Assembly (NCBI GenBank): GCA_963971575.1
Contig: OZ020622.1
Location: 35,804,301 to 35,868,300, forward strand
Source: Liopterus haemorrhoidalis
Taxonomy: Eukaryota > Arthropoda > Insecta > Coleoptera > Dytiscidae
Reading direction: 5' to 3'
DNA length: 64,000 bases
The notes under the pieces were generated by a model. It made no database searches. It saw only the letters and a list, made by a program, of their open reading frames with translations, and was not told the DNA's origin. The translations under genes and the position numbers were made by a program. Shown here piece by piece: positions 1 through 9,591 of this stretch; position 1 is the stretch's first letter; each line of letters begins with the position of its first letter.

Positions 1-2
1 CC

Positions 3-563
3 AAGAGGAAATATAAAGAAAGTGCGCCTGTTACTTTCGCGAAATCCTTCGCGCAGGTAGCAGCAAAAAGAACAGCAAGCGTCCAGACTCAGACGGAGAC
101 AGTGCCCCGTCCGACTTTAGCGAAAAGTATACTTGCGTCCAAACAATCCGGCAATGAAAAGGTGTTGGAATCGGTCCCTGAGACCAAAATTCAGACCCCA
201 CAACCCGGGGGGTCGGGTCTGAATAAACCCCCCCAATCAAAAGGAGAACGCACACCATCTCAGTTCTCCCCACCACCTAAGGAGAAGTCTCCACAAACTT
301 CTCCAAAAACAAGAAGCGACCAGAGTGTGGTCGCTTCTGCCAAACCCTCATCAGCCACTCCAGTATCGGAGACTGATAAGGGAACTGTTGGCTCTCAATG
401 GATACCAGTGAGAGCCAAACCATCCAAAAGAGAGTCCAGTGTGTCCACGAAAGCACCTGGACCAACAAGTGAAACCGTCGCCGAGAAAATGGCTGTTGAC
501 CCGCAACCTAAGGGTAAACCAAAGATCATTAGGTTGCGGGGTAACTCCCCTAAACAAAAATGA
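3..563 (+). CDS. ORF1 (gag-like RNA-binding protein) of E1, C-terminal part
   Basis: This frame is open from the first base of the window. The ATG at 102 is internal and not the true start. It corresponds to about the last 190 residues of the ~475-residue ORF1 seen complete in E2 and E7. The three CCHC zinc knuckles lie upstream of the window edge. What remains is the proline/serine/lysine-rich C-terminal tail, ending in a basic RLRGNSPKQK stretch. ORF1 proteins of this clade coat element RNA. The stop codon TGA at 561-563 overlaps the ORF2 ATG as ATGA, suggesting coupled termination and reinitiation. Confidence 0.85.
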   Translation, partial: KRKYKESAPVTFAKSFAQVAAKRTASVQTQTETVPRPTLAKSILASKQSGNEKVLESVPETKIQTPQPGGSGLNKPPQSKGERTPSQFSPPPKEKSPQTSPKTRSDQSVVASAKPSSATPVSETDKGTVGSQWIPVRAKPSKRESSVSTKAPGPTSETVAEKMAVDPQPKGKPKIIRLRGNSPKQK

Positions 564-3500
564 ATGGTCCACTAATCCAGTGGAACTGTAACGGTGTATA
601 CCAGCGCTACGAAGAACTGCGACTTTTATTGTCAGATTTTGCGCCTTCGTGTGTTTGTCTGCAGGAAACAAACTTCAACGAAACCGACACATTCTCTCCT
701 CGGGGATACTCCGTGTTTCGCACGGATTTCCTTACGGGGTTAAGAGCATGTGACGGCGTGGCAATTCTCGTTAGAGACACATTGTACCACGATCCTGTAG
801 ACATTGACACTGAGTTGCAGGTCGTAGCAGTTCGTGTTGCGCTTCCCCTCCAGGTGACGATTTGTTCTATCTACCTTCCCCCTGGTGTTCGAACTGACAT
901 CCGAGATGTCGTGAACATCATCGATCAACTCCCACCACCTTTCATACTACTAGGCGATTTTAACGCCTACAATGTATGTTGGGGATCGGTGCGGAACGAT
1001 CGACGGGGACGTCACCTGGAGACTATGTTGACCGATTTGAGTTTGAGCTTTTTGAACGACGGCAGACCCACGCACTTCTGTGCAGCAACGGGTACATTCA
1101 GTGCCATAGATCTTAGCGTCGTTTCAGGAGCCATCGCTCCGTTGTTCAAATGGGACGTGCATCACGACCTGTGCGGTAGTGATCACTTTCCAATCTTCTT
1201 AAGGCCTCTGTTCAATACTGTTACCGAATCCCGCTGGCCACAGTGGGTTCTTCGGAAAGCAGATTGGACCAAGTTCGCAGAATCATTCTCTCACGAGGAT
1301 ATTCCGAACTTGAGCGTAGACGAAGAGGTGAATCATTTCACGGATTCCATCACGAGCGCGGCTGAAAGCAGCATACCGCTGTCATCCACTCAGCCCCGTC
1401 GAGTTCCCGTTCCCTGGTGGAACGAGGAATGCGACTTGGCGCTACGTGAAAGGAGACACCTCTTCAATACATTCCGTCGTTGTCCAACAGAGACAAACAT
1501 GATAGCCTTCCAACGAGCGAAAGCTCGTGCTAAGAGGATTGTGAAAGAAAGCAAGCGCGAATCATGGCGCAAATACGTATGCACCGTTACAGTTGCCACT
1601 CCAGTGGCCAAAGTTTGGGAGAAGGTCCGGAAAATATCCGGTCTAAATACAGCTACAGCCATTGCTGGTCTATCGGTAAATGGTAACGTAGTTACCTCAG
1701 CGGTCGAAATTGCTAACACTTTGGCATCTAATTTTGCGTTCAATTCTAGCTCTGAACATTATTCACCGGAGTTTCTAACTCGTAAAGCAGGCCTCGAATC
1801 TATACCTCTAAATTTCTTTTCTAGGAATGACGAGGTATACAACCTGCTTTTCTCTCGTGAAGAGCTAGATAGCGCGATGTCAAAGTGTAAGGATAGCTCT
1901 CCTGGTCCAGATGCGATACATTATCGTATGATCCGAAATCTTCCGGAATCATCTAAGTCTAGGCTTTTGAATGTCTATAACAGGATATGGACTGAGGGCA
2001 AGTGCCCGACCAAGTGGAAGGAATCTCATATAATTCCTATCCCCAAAGTCGGGAAAGATAAACACTTGCCCTCTAGCTATAGACCAATATCACTGACCAG
2101 TTGTCTCTGCAAGCTCATGGAGCGAATGATCAGCAAGCGTCTGATTTGGTTTTTAGAATCAAACGACTTGCTGGCCAACACACAGTGCGGCTTTCGCCGT
2201 CACCGCTCAACAGCAGATCATCTGGTCAGACTAGAGACAGCTATCAGGAATGCTTTCGTTGAAAACAAACACCTGGTAGCTGTGTTTTTCGATATTGAGA
2301 AAGCCTATGACACTGCATGGATTTATGGTATTCTCCGTACTCTGCATTCCTGGGGTCTCCGGGGACGCTTGATGTTCTTTATAAAAGACTTCATGTCGAA
2401 CCGGCGCTTCAGGGTGCGGATCGGAAATACCTTGTCACAAATGTTCGCACTGGACAATGGGGTCCCACAGGGCTCCATACTGAGCGTTACGCTATTTTTA
2501 ATTGCCATTAACGGTGCAGCTTCATGTATTCGATTACCTGTACAGAGTTCGATATTTGTCGACGACATTGGTATCTTTGTCGCCGCACAAAAGACTAGTA
2601 CAATCGAACGTCAGCTTCAGCTGACTATCAATCGTCTCGATACATGGGCAACCGAAAATGGCTTTAAATTCTCGACCAGCAAAACTGTATGTGTCCATTT
2701 TAGTAGGAAAAGGGGTGTACATCCCAATCCTACACTCACACTAAATGGAGCACAGTTACCATTTGCCGATACTGCCAGATTTCTGGGTCTCGTGTTCGAT
2801 AGCCGTCTATCTTGGCGGGCACATTTTTTGTCCGTCAAGAAAAAATGCCAAAAGTCGCTCAATTTGTTGCGGGTCCTCAGTCACAAGACATGGGGTGCAG
2901 ACCGCACTGTCATGTTGCGTTTATATCGTTCTCTAGTGCGCTCTAAGCTGGACTATGGATGTCTAGCTTATGGGTCAGCTAAACACCAAGAGATAAGAAT
3001 TCTTGACACTGTACATCACACTGGGGTTAGATTGGCCACAGGTGCATTTCGCACCAGTCCAATACTAAGCCTGCTGTGTGAAGCAGGCGAACCGTCACTG
3101 TACAATCGTCGTAAAATTCTATCCTTGCGGTATATGGCTGCACTCAGTGCCAATCCAGATCATCCCGCGTATGACCCTATTCTACAAAATAGGCATACAG
3201 AAATATATGACAGAAAACCAAGAGCCAATAGGCCTTTTGGTCTGAGGACTTTTGACATTTTGGGCGATATTGATTTTAATATGCCTGAAATGGCAAGTTT
3301 CGTTTTGTGTGCTGTCCCACCATGGACGCTACCGCGTCCACTTGTGAACCTCACATTAACTAGGTTTGATAAAGATACTACGTTGCCTATCGAATACCAA
3401 CATGAGTTACAAAGAACACTGGTCCCTAGGTTCGAGGATACTGTCATTTTTACTGACGGATCAAAATCCGGAACCAGGGTTGGGTGTGCGTTCGTTGTTT

Positions 3501-4255
3501 TGAATCCACGCCAACAGTTTCAGTACCGTCTGCACTCCATAACGAGTGTGTACACTGCTGAGCTGTACGCTATTTTCAAGGCCCTGTGTTTTGTTTCGTC
3601 AGAGCAAAGTCGGTCAAGTGTTATCTTGACGGACTCGCTGAGCGCTCTGAACAGTATCCAAGATCCAGATCCAGTGCATCCTCTTGTACTAAAGATCCGG
3701 TTGCTACTCCACAACCTGAATGCTCAGAATGTGAGGGTAGAGCTGTTTTGGATACCGGGACATGTTGGTATTAAAGGCAACGAAGCGGCAGATGCAGCTG
3801 CAAAAGCCGCCTCTCACAGACCTATGATTGATGTGAGTTTCGTTTTTCCAGATGACGCAAAGAGTCATCTGACACATCTGGTTTTAGACATGTGGCAACA
3901 TGAGTGGAGCCGCACACAGAACGTTAAGTTACGACAGATTAAGGGAGACGTTAAACCATGGGGTTCTTCCTGCAGGATTAACCGCAGGGAGGAAACCGCC
4001 ATCACACGCCTTCGTATAGGTCACTGTTGGTGGACCCATGGACACCTCCTTCGAGGTGAAGAGTCCCCTGTCTGTGAGACGTGTAACACAGATTTGTCTG
4101 TGTTACACATTTTAACCGAATGTGTACAGTTCGAGGATGTCAGGGAGAGGTTAGGCCTGTGCTATGACCTGTCAGTTGCCTTAGGTGACGACAGAGTACT
4201 CATGGACAGGCTGATACTCTTCCTGAGAGAATCGAACTTACTGTTTTATGTGTGA
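560..4255 (+). CDS. ORF2 polyprotein of E1: endonuclease, reverse transcriptase, RNase H
   Basis: Intact 1231-residue ORF. An apurinic-type endonuclease comes first: IQWNCNG at the start, the LQETNF glutamate near residue 35, LLGDFNAYN near 130, and CGSDHFPI near 215. The reverse transcriptase follows: SSPGPDAIHY near 450, FFDIEKAYDTAW near 580, GVPQGSILS near 635, and FVDD near 660 as the active-site box. RNase H has FTDGSKSG near 970, AELYAIFKAL near 1000, ILTDSLSAL near 1020 and GHVGIKGNEAAD near 1065. A CETC...H...C zinc-finger-like motif sits near the C-terminus. The enzyme nicks target DNA and copies element RNA in place. No frameshift or internal stop is visible, so this copy could still encode activity. 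Confidence 0.95.
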   Translation: MNGPLIQWNCNGVYQRYEELRLLLSDFAPSCVCLQETNFNETDTFSPRGYSVFRTDFLTGLRACDGVAILVRDTLYHDPVDIDTELQVVAVRVALPLQVTICSIYLPPGVRTDIRDVVNIIDQLPPPFILLGDFNAYNVCWGSVRNDRRGRHLETMLTDLSLSFLNDGRPTHFCAATGTFSAIDLSVVSGAIAPLFKWDVHHDLCGSDHFPIFLRPLFNTVTESRWPQWVLRKADWTKFAESFSHEDIPNLSVDEEVNHFTDSITSAAESSIPLSSTQPRRVPVPWWNEECDLALRERRHLFNTFRRCPTETNMIAFQRAKARAKRIVKESKRESWRKYVCTVTVATPVAKVWEKVRKISGLNTATAIAGLSVNGNVVTSAVEIANTLASNFAFNSSSEHYSPEFLTRKAGLESIPLNFFSRNDEVYNLLFSREELDSAMSKCKDSSPGPDAIHYRMIRNLPESSKSRLLNVYNRIWTEGKCPTKWKESHIIPIPKVGKDKHLPSSYRPISLTSCLCKLMERMISKRLIWFLESNDLLANTQCGFRRHRSTADHLVRLETAIRNAFVENKHLVAVFFDIEKAYDTAWIYGILRTLHSWGLRGRLMFFIKDFMSNRRFRVRIGNTLSQMFALDNGVPQGSILSVTLFLIAINGAASCIRLPVQSSIFVDDIGIFVAAQKTSTIERQLQLTINRLDTWATENGFKFSTSKTVCVHFSRKRGVHPNPTLTLNGAQLPFADTARFLGLVFDSRLSWRAHFLSVKKKCQKSLNLLRVLSHKTWGADRTVMLRLYRSLVRSKLDYGCLAYGSAKHQEIRILDTVHHTGVRLATGAFRTSPILSLLCEAGEPSLYNRRKILSLRYMAALSANPDHPAYDPILQNRHTEIYDRKPRANRPFGLRTFDILGDIDFNMPEMASFVLCAVPPWTLPRPLVNLTLTRFDKDTTLPIEYQHELQRTLVPRFEDTVIFTDGSKSGTRVGCAFVVLNPRQQFQYRLHSITSVYTAELYAIFKALCFVSSEQSRSSVILTDSLSALNSIQDPDPVHPLVLKIRLLLHNLNAQNVRVELFWIPGHVGIKGNEAADAAAKAASHRPMIDVSFVFPDDAKSHLTHLVLDMWQHEWSRTQNVKLRQIKGDVKPWGSSCRINRREETAITRLRIGHCWWTHGHLLRGEESPVCETCNTDLSVLHILTECVQFEDVRERLGLCYDLSVALGDDRVLMDRLILFLRESNLLFYV

Positions 4256-4575
4256 AGTCTTGCACCTTATTTTAATGTGTTTCTATTTATTGACTGTGAT
4301 ATTCGATGGTAATTGGCCCCTTTACAGCCTCTTACCATCACCCTGAGTCTGTTCAAATTTTCGAACAGACTTTTTATATTATTTATTTGTGTTTGTCAGT
4401 GCAAGATTTCTTTTATTGAGTATGCGTATTGTTAATGATTTTATTTATTTATTTATTTATTTATTGTCTAAATTTTTATTTTTAATATATAGTCTAGTCA
4501 TTTAGATGGGCTGCGTTAGGCGCAAATAGCCTTTGTTGCTGTGCGCCAAAAATTTCAACTAACTAACTAACTAAC
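4256..4575 (+). promoter_or_regulatory. 3' UTR of E1 with two hairpins and (AACT)n tail
   Basis: A 9-bp stem with an 8-nt loop lies at 4346-4371 (AGTCTGTTC paired with GAACAGACT). A second hairpin at 4519-4547 pairs GGCGCA with TGCGCC just before the tail. The terminal hairpin and tail are kept in every copy of the family that has a 3' end, including a 67-bp insertion at 40.57 kb. It is probably the structure that reverse transcriptase recognises; that role is inferred from conservation only. Confidence 0.7.
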
Positions 4576-6035
4576 TTCCACTTGGTCGGGCACTTGCCCT
4601 CAGTCCATATCCTATTATAGACATTCAAAAGCCTAGACTTTGATGATTCCGGAAGATTTCGAATCATACGATAATGTATCGCATCTGGACCAGGAGAGCT
4701 ATCCTTACACTTTGACATCGCGCTATCTAGCTCTTCACGAGAGAAAAGCAGGTTGTATACCTCGTCATTCCTAGAAAAGAAATTTAGAGGTATAGATTCG
4801 AGGCCTGCTTTACGAGTTAAAAACTCGGGTGAATAATGTTCAGAGCTAGAATTGAACGCAAAATTAGCTGCCAAAGTGTTAGCAATTTCGACCGCTGAGG
4901 TAACTACGTTACCATTTACCGATAGACCAGCAATGGTTGTAGCTGTATTTAGACCGGAGATTTTCCGGACCTTCTCCCAAACTTTGGCCACTGGAGTGGC
5001 AACTGTAACGGTGCATACGTATTTGCGCCATGATTCGCGCTTGCTTTCTTTCACAATCCTCTTAGCATGAGCTTTCGCTCGTTGGAAGGCTATCATGTTT
5101 TCCTCTGTTGGACAACGACGGAATGTATTGAAGAGGTGTCTCCTTTCACGTAGCGCCAAGTCGCATTCCTCGTTCCACCAAGGAACGGGAACTCGACGGG
5201 GCTGAGTGGATGACAGCGGTATGCTGCTTTCAGCCGCGCTCGTGATGGAATCCGTGAAATGATTCACCTCCTCGTCTACGCTCAAGTTCGGAATATCCTC
5301 GTGAGAGAATGATTCTGCGAACTTGGTCCAATCTGCTTTCCGAAGAACCCACTGTGGCCAGCGGGATTCGGTAACAGTATTGAACAGAGGCCTTAAGAGG
5401 ATTGGAAAGTGATCACTACCGCACAGGTCGTGATGCACGTCCCATTTGAACAACGGAGCGATGGCTCCTGAAACAACGCTAAGATCTATGGCACTGAATG
5501 TACCCGTTGCTGCACAGAAGTGCGTGGGTCTGCCGTCGTTCAGAAAGCTCAAACTCAAATCGTTCAACATATTCTCCAGGTGACGTCCCCGTCGATCGTT
5601 CCGCACCGATCCCCAACATACATTGTAGGCGTTAAAATCGCCTAGTAGTATGAAGGGTGGTGGGAGTTGATCGATGATGTTCACGACATCTCGGATGTCA
5701 GTTCGAACACCAGGGGGAAGGTAGATAGAACAAATCGTCACCTGGAGGGGAAGCGCAACACGAACTGCTACGACCTGCAACTCAGTGTCAATGTCTACAG
5801 GATCGTGGTACAATGTGTCTCTAACGAGAATTGCCACGCCGTCACATGCTCTTAACCCCGTAAGGAAATCCGTGCGAAACACGGAGTATCCCCGAGGAGA
5901 GAATGTGTCGGTTTCGTTGAAGTTTGTTTCCTGCAGACAAACACACGAAGGCGCAAAATCTGACAATAAAAGTCGCAGTTCTTCGTAGCGCTGATATACA
6001 CCGTTACAGTTCCACTGGATTAGTGGACCATTCAT
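4576..6035 (-). pseudogene. ORF2 of E2, N-terminal portion, interrupted by E1
   Basis: The endonuclease domain is complete and the frame is open. It ends in the early reverse transcriptase region, where the sequence passes into the E1 tail and meets a stop at 4563-4565 within the AACT repeats. It is almost identical in sequence to the E1 and E7 proteins. The start ATG overlaps the ORF1 stop as ATGA at 6032-6035. It would make a truncated protein with endonuclease only. Confidence 0.9.
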
Positions 6036-7459
6036 TTCTGTTTAGGGGAGTTACCCCGCAACCTAATGATTTTTGGTTTACCCTTAGGTTGCGCGTCTAC
6101 AGCCATTTTCTCGGCTACACTTTCATTTGGTAGTCCAGGTGTTTTGATGGACACACTGGACTCCTTTTTTGATTGTTTGGTTCTCACTGGTATCCAGTGA
6201 GAACCAACGGATCCCTTATCAGTTTCCTTTTCAGGAGTAACTGATGAGGGCTTTGTAGAAGCGACCATTCTCTGATCGCTTCTCGTTTGTGGAGAAGACT
6301 GTGGGGTCTTCTCCTTAGGTGGTTGGGAGAACTGGGGTTGAGTGCGTTCTCCTTTAGGGGAGGGGGATTTATTCAGACCCGATCCCCCAGGTTGTGGGGT
6401 CTGAATTTTGGTCTCTGGGACCAATACCACCTTTTCCTTCGCAGTATTTGTGGCGACTGTTACTGCTGCTGCAGTTGTCGGACGTGGCACTAACTCTGCC
6501 TGAGTTTGGACATTTGCAGTTCGCTTTGCAGCTACTTGCGCGAAAGATTTCGCGAAAGTAACCGGCGCACTCTCTTTGTATTTCCTCTTGGCGTCGAAAT
6601 ACGGTATCCTGTCCTGCGTTCTAATAACCTGTATTGCCTTCTCCTCCAAGTACGTTGGGCAGTGGCGTGATGTAGATGCATGAGCACCTTTACAGTTCAC
6701 GCAGTGTGCCGCGTTTGGACAGGGTTCAACTTCATGTTGGTCCTGTCCGCAGTTGGCACAGATGGACTGTTTGCCACAACGAACTGAGGTGTGACCGTAA
6801 CGCTGGCATTTATAGCATCGCATCGGATTAGGGTAGTAGGGGCGAACGTTACAAACGTTATACCCCACCCTTACCGATGTTGGACACCTGGTACCAGCGA
6901 AGGACACCACCATGGAGATCGAAGGCTTGCCGTTTCGGGGGTTGAGTTTCCTGCATTCAATGACACCTTGCGATGCCATTTCCTGCACGAATTCTTCCTC
7001 CGTAACATATGCAAGGTCACGATCCGTCACGACGCCTTTAGAACTATTCAGTGCCTTGTGCGGCTGAACTGAAATGCCAAACTCACCAAACTTAACACAT
7101 TTCTGAAGTGCTGATGACGCTTCTGGTTCTGCTTCTACTAGCAGTGTACCGTCCGACAACTTACGCACCGACTTTATACCAGTAGAGCACGTATTTCTCA
7201 ACGTTCGGGCTACAAAGAAGGGGGACATCTCCTTAAAAGACTTACCCTCTTCTTGTACCTTCACGACGAGAAATCGTGGTACTGGCGCACAAAACTCAAC
7301 TTGCCTTTCTTTACCTTCTGCCTTCTTGGCAGCTGGCCTAACACATCCCTCGTCGGATGACTGGGCATCACGACGAGGTCTCTTGTTTGATTTTTTACGG
7401 AGTTTACTCTCACAAGTGGCGGAATTTAAGAAATTTTTATCCCTCCGGGTAGTCGCCAT
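6032..7459 (-). CDS. ORF1 (gag-like, three CCHC knuckles) of E2
   Basis: Complete 475-residue ORF1. The N-terminal ~60 residues are basic and rich in K/R. A conserved middle region (about 60-210) resembles the RRM-like part of I/Jockey ORF1 proteins. Three zinc knuckles follow near residues 215-265: CYKCQRYGHTSVRC, CANCGQDQHEVEPC and CVNCKGAHASTSRHC. The tail is a low-complexity P/S/K region. The expected role is binding element RNA in a ribonucleoprotein particle. The ORF appears intact although the downstream ORF2 is broken. Confidence 0.93.
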   Translation of the reverse strand: MATTRRDKNFLNSATCESKLRKKSNKRPRRDAQSSDEGCVRPAAKKAEGKERQVEFCAPVPRFLVVKVQEEGKSFKEMSPFFVARTLRNTCSTGIKSVRKLSDGTLLVEAEPEASSALQKCVKFGEFGISVQPHKALNSSKGVVTDRDLAYVTEEEFVQEMASQGVIECRKLNPRNGKPSISMVVSFAGTRCPTSVRVGYNVCNVRPYYPNPMRCYKCQRYGHTSVRCGKQSICANCGQDQHEVEPCPNAAHCVNCKGAHASTSRHCPTYLEEKAIQVIRTQDRIPYFDAKRKYKESAPVTFAKSFAQVAAKRTANVQTQAELVPRPTTAAAVTVATNTAKEKVVLVPETKIQTPQPGGSGLNKSPSPKGERTQPQFSQPPKEKTPQSSPQTRSDQRMVASTKPSSVTPEKETDKGSVGSHWIPVRTKQSKKESSVSIKTPGLPNESVAEKMAVDAQPKGKPKIIRLRGNSPKQK

Positions 7460-8159
7460 ACCCGTATACTAAGTTTCATCACCCTGCCATGCCCACCCAC
7501 CAGGGAGCCCCACACAGGGGACGTTGGCCGCAAACCGGCTCATTGCGCCAGGCATGTCAGGATGATATAGCATCGGGGGAAGTAGTCACGGGCTGCTCGA
7601 CCCGCTCGAGAACCAGTAGTAGCCAACTCTGGAACCTTGCGAGCTGCATCCGCTCCCACAGACCCCCGAATACTTGTCTAGTGGCACGGCATTACCCCGG
7701 CATCCACGATCCAGTAGTGGAGCCACTCTATTCATGAACCGTGACACCAGCCGATTGACTGAGCTGACCAGACTCAGCCTCCCGTTTTACCGAATCCGAG
7801 GCCAAAGAAGGCGTGTTGGGATCGTACTGTCCGCGGGCAGCAGTCTCCCTCAACCGACCAGGACCCTCTTCTCCGGCGTTACGGGTCTCCACGCACGGCA
7901 AACACGTGGGTAGGAATTTAAGTGGGAGATCAAAGAGACAACAGATAAGCCTATTCCTACAATCGGCTTCGCTGAACTGTCTCCTCCCAAATGATATGTG
8001 ATTCAGGGTACGTGGGATCATCAGGCCCAAAAGCTCTATAGGGTCAGGTGATGCGACCATTATGAACTTCCCTTGCGTGATTGAGGGTACGCGGGATCAT
8101 CAGGCCCGAAAGCTCTACAAATGGCTAGGTGTTATGGCCATTATGAACTTCCCCTGCGG
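7460..8159 (-). promoter_or_regulatory. 5' UTR of E2 with tandem repeat units
   Basis: About 700 bp of GC-richer leader precede ORF1. At the outer end two tandem units, 7998-8076 and 8077-8159, share blocks such as GGGATCATCAGGCCC, AAAGCTCTA and CCATTATGAACTTCCC. The 5' UTR of E7 (63067-63668) matches the inner part but ends inside the first unit. Non-LTR elements carry an internal promoter in the 5' UTR, so these repeats may be promoter monomers. That role is inferred. Confidence 0.6.
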
Positions 8160-8326
8160 GGATTTTTGAACCTTCTCTCAAGGATTTTTCGTGGTATGTT
8201 ATAGGTAATAGACGCTTTGTAAACAGACATTTCTCCATTTTTTAAGATATTTATGGCGGCTTTCAATGAATCTTCAGTCCAGTTCCCCCTAGTAGCTATA
8301 GCTTTCCTTTGGTATCTATTTGGCAT
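8160..8326 (-). pseudogene. pogo-type transposase, N-terminal pipsqueak-like HTH only
   Basis: The predicted start MPNRYQRK is followed by a helix-turn-helix region with WTEDSLKAAINILKNGEMS and YNIPRKILERRFK, the typical N-terminal DNA-binding domain of pogo/Tigger-derived proteins. The frame then runs into the E2 5' UTR. The second DNA-binding domain and the DDE domain are absent here. They should lie beyond E2 and E1, left of the window, if E2 inserted into this gene. Confidence 0.65.
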
Positions 8327-8855
8327 CTTTAACAAGAAATACAAGCATTAAAACAGTGTTAAAAACATTAAACACTATGGCCATCTTAACCTGCTCTTAT
8401 ACGGCCGTCTCTCCTTTTTGTACGGGTGAGATGGCCACATCAGTATTCAAACTAACGAACAAGTACTTTACCATTTTGAGGTTAGGATGCACAAAAATAT
8501 ACACTCATCATAATAAACTTACAAAAACACAAACAACTACTAAACATATTAGTTTCACAGGATGGTATATGAACCTACTGTAAAATTTCACTAATATATA
8601 ACAAAATCAAGGCCTGTTTACTTACTTTTTGATTTATTTTTGTACAGAGTTTTATTCGGATGTTGTTCCGTGGCGTTGCACGAAGCATACTGATGTAAAT
8701 ACAGCGTCATCTAGTGAATGATTTAGATAATATTCTCATTGGTCATCTCTCCCGTATGGCCATCTCTAACGGTTTTACCCTAGATATTATTTCTTTTTAT
8801 GAGGAACGCGTTGGCTTTCTGTAATATGTTTATGATGTTACATTGTTGCGCTATT
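8327..8855. other. AT-rich stretch without a gene, with GGCCATCTC-type inverted motifs
   Basis: No coding region recognised. TGGCCATCTTA near 8378 is inverted as TGAGATGGCCA near 8428. Related GGTCATCTCTCCCGTA and GGCCATCTC motifs recur near 8741-8766. These could be terminal or subterminal repeats of the neighbouring pogo or hAT elements, but no pair with a TSD was found. Confidence 0.35.
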
Positions 8856-9215
8856 CTACATGTTTTCTGGTACCATAAGAACCATCGTATTGCTGATGTA
8901 ACTTTTTGGTGGTATTTTTGAGGTAGTGGCAGGGTTTGAGCGGTATACCAAAATTTCATAATATTTACAGCACTTTTTTTCTACCAAGCACCATTTTATT
9001 CTAAGCAGCGCATCTAACATGTGCATATTCATTTTATCTTTAGTTTTAAAATTGTTCATGGTTGAAAAATCTCTTTCTGCGACAGCATTACTCACAGGTA
9101 CAGAAAGTAATTTCGATGAAAATTCAGCTAATTCTATAAAAACACTGTTTTCATAAGCATCTTCGTAATTATGACAAATTTCCCAAAACTCTTCAGTTTT
9201 GCAATTGGCAGGCAA
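8856..9215 (-). pseudogene. hAT transposase, C-terminal dimerisation domain
   Basis: The minus frame reads EEFWEICHNYEDAYENS, then LSVPVSNAVAERDFSTMN and KTKDKMNMHMLDALLRIK. This matches the conserved hAT C-terminal signature (serial hydrophobics, AER.FS..N, IKT..RN.L....LDALL). The open frame extends upstream to 9515, but residues beyond about 9215 do not look like hAT. A 21-bp perfect tandem duplication sits there (9221-9262, unit AGGATTCGAGTTAGAATGATC less one base). Confidence 0.7.
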
Positions 9216-9591
9216 ATTAAAATTTATAAGGATTCGAGTTAGAATGATCAGGATTCGAGTTAGAATGATCAAAGTGAGCAGACGTATGTACGAACGGTTT
9301 ACAAAAAAAGTGCTATTATTACTTACCCCGATTACGCTGGTGAGCAATTTCTCTATTATATATTTCTCTATTATCCATTCTCCACCAAATTCACAACACA
9401 TCACTCCAAACTTATTATTTAAACTAATCAACATATTTCTACAATCATAATCACATCTGAACAAGTAAAAATTAGCAGGGACAAACACCTTATGCTGACA
9501 AATACGTGCTGCCACCTATTGGTGAATAGTTGATCTACACTAAAACAACCATCGGGCGGACAGGGTACACCAACTCTGTCCTGCCAAAATT

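Larger units (their letters stand above)
1..4575 (+). mobile_element. I-clade non-LTR retrotransposon copy E1 (5' end outside window)
   Basis: The element runs from inside ORF1 through a complete ORF2 to a 3' UTR ending in an (AACT)n tail at about 4557-4575. ORF2 has endonuclease, reverse transcriptase and RNase H domains, which is the I-clade arrangement. Its 3' tail abuts the interrupted ORF2 of a minus-strand sister copy (E2). E1 has therefore probably inserted into E2, whose other half should lie left of the window. Six further copies or fragments of the family follow: E2 here, and those at 40.57, 44.71, 46.61, 54.87 and 57.64 kb. Confidence 0.93.
4576..8159 (-). mobile_element. I-clade non-LTR retrotransposon copy E2 (5' half)
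   Basis: Same family as E1 in the opposite orientation. It has a 5' UTR with two tandem repeat units, a complete ORF1, and the first ~486 codons of ORF2. ORF2 stops abruptly where the E1 tail begins, at the KCPTKWK position of the reverse transcriptase. The 5' end lies near 8159, joined to a pogo-type gene. No TSD can be verified because the partner flank is outside the window. Confidence 0.9.

Noticed and set aside
102..563. ATG at 102 as the start of ORF1 in E1
   Set aside because: The same frame is open from base 3 and the upstream residues match ORF1 of E2 and E7, so 102 is an internal methionine.
31..671. Minus-strand ORFs overlapping E1 ORF1/ORF2 (31-276, 277-468, 351-671) and their counterparts over E2, E6 and E7
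   Set aside because: They lie antisense to strongly supported I-clade coding regions, recur only because the element recurs, and show no domain.
4563..8159. Twin-priming 5' inversion as the cause of the E1/E2 arrangement
   Set aside because: Twin priming places the inverted 5' piece upstream of the 3' piece. Here it is downstream of the tail, and E2 has its own 5' end, so nested insertion fits better.
9221..9262. 21-bp tandem duplication as a TSD of the non-LTR element
   Set aside because: The copies are adjacent to each other, not flanking the element, so this is a local slippage duplication.
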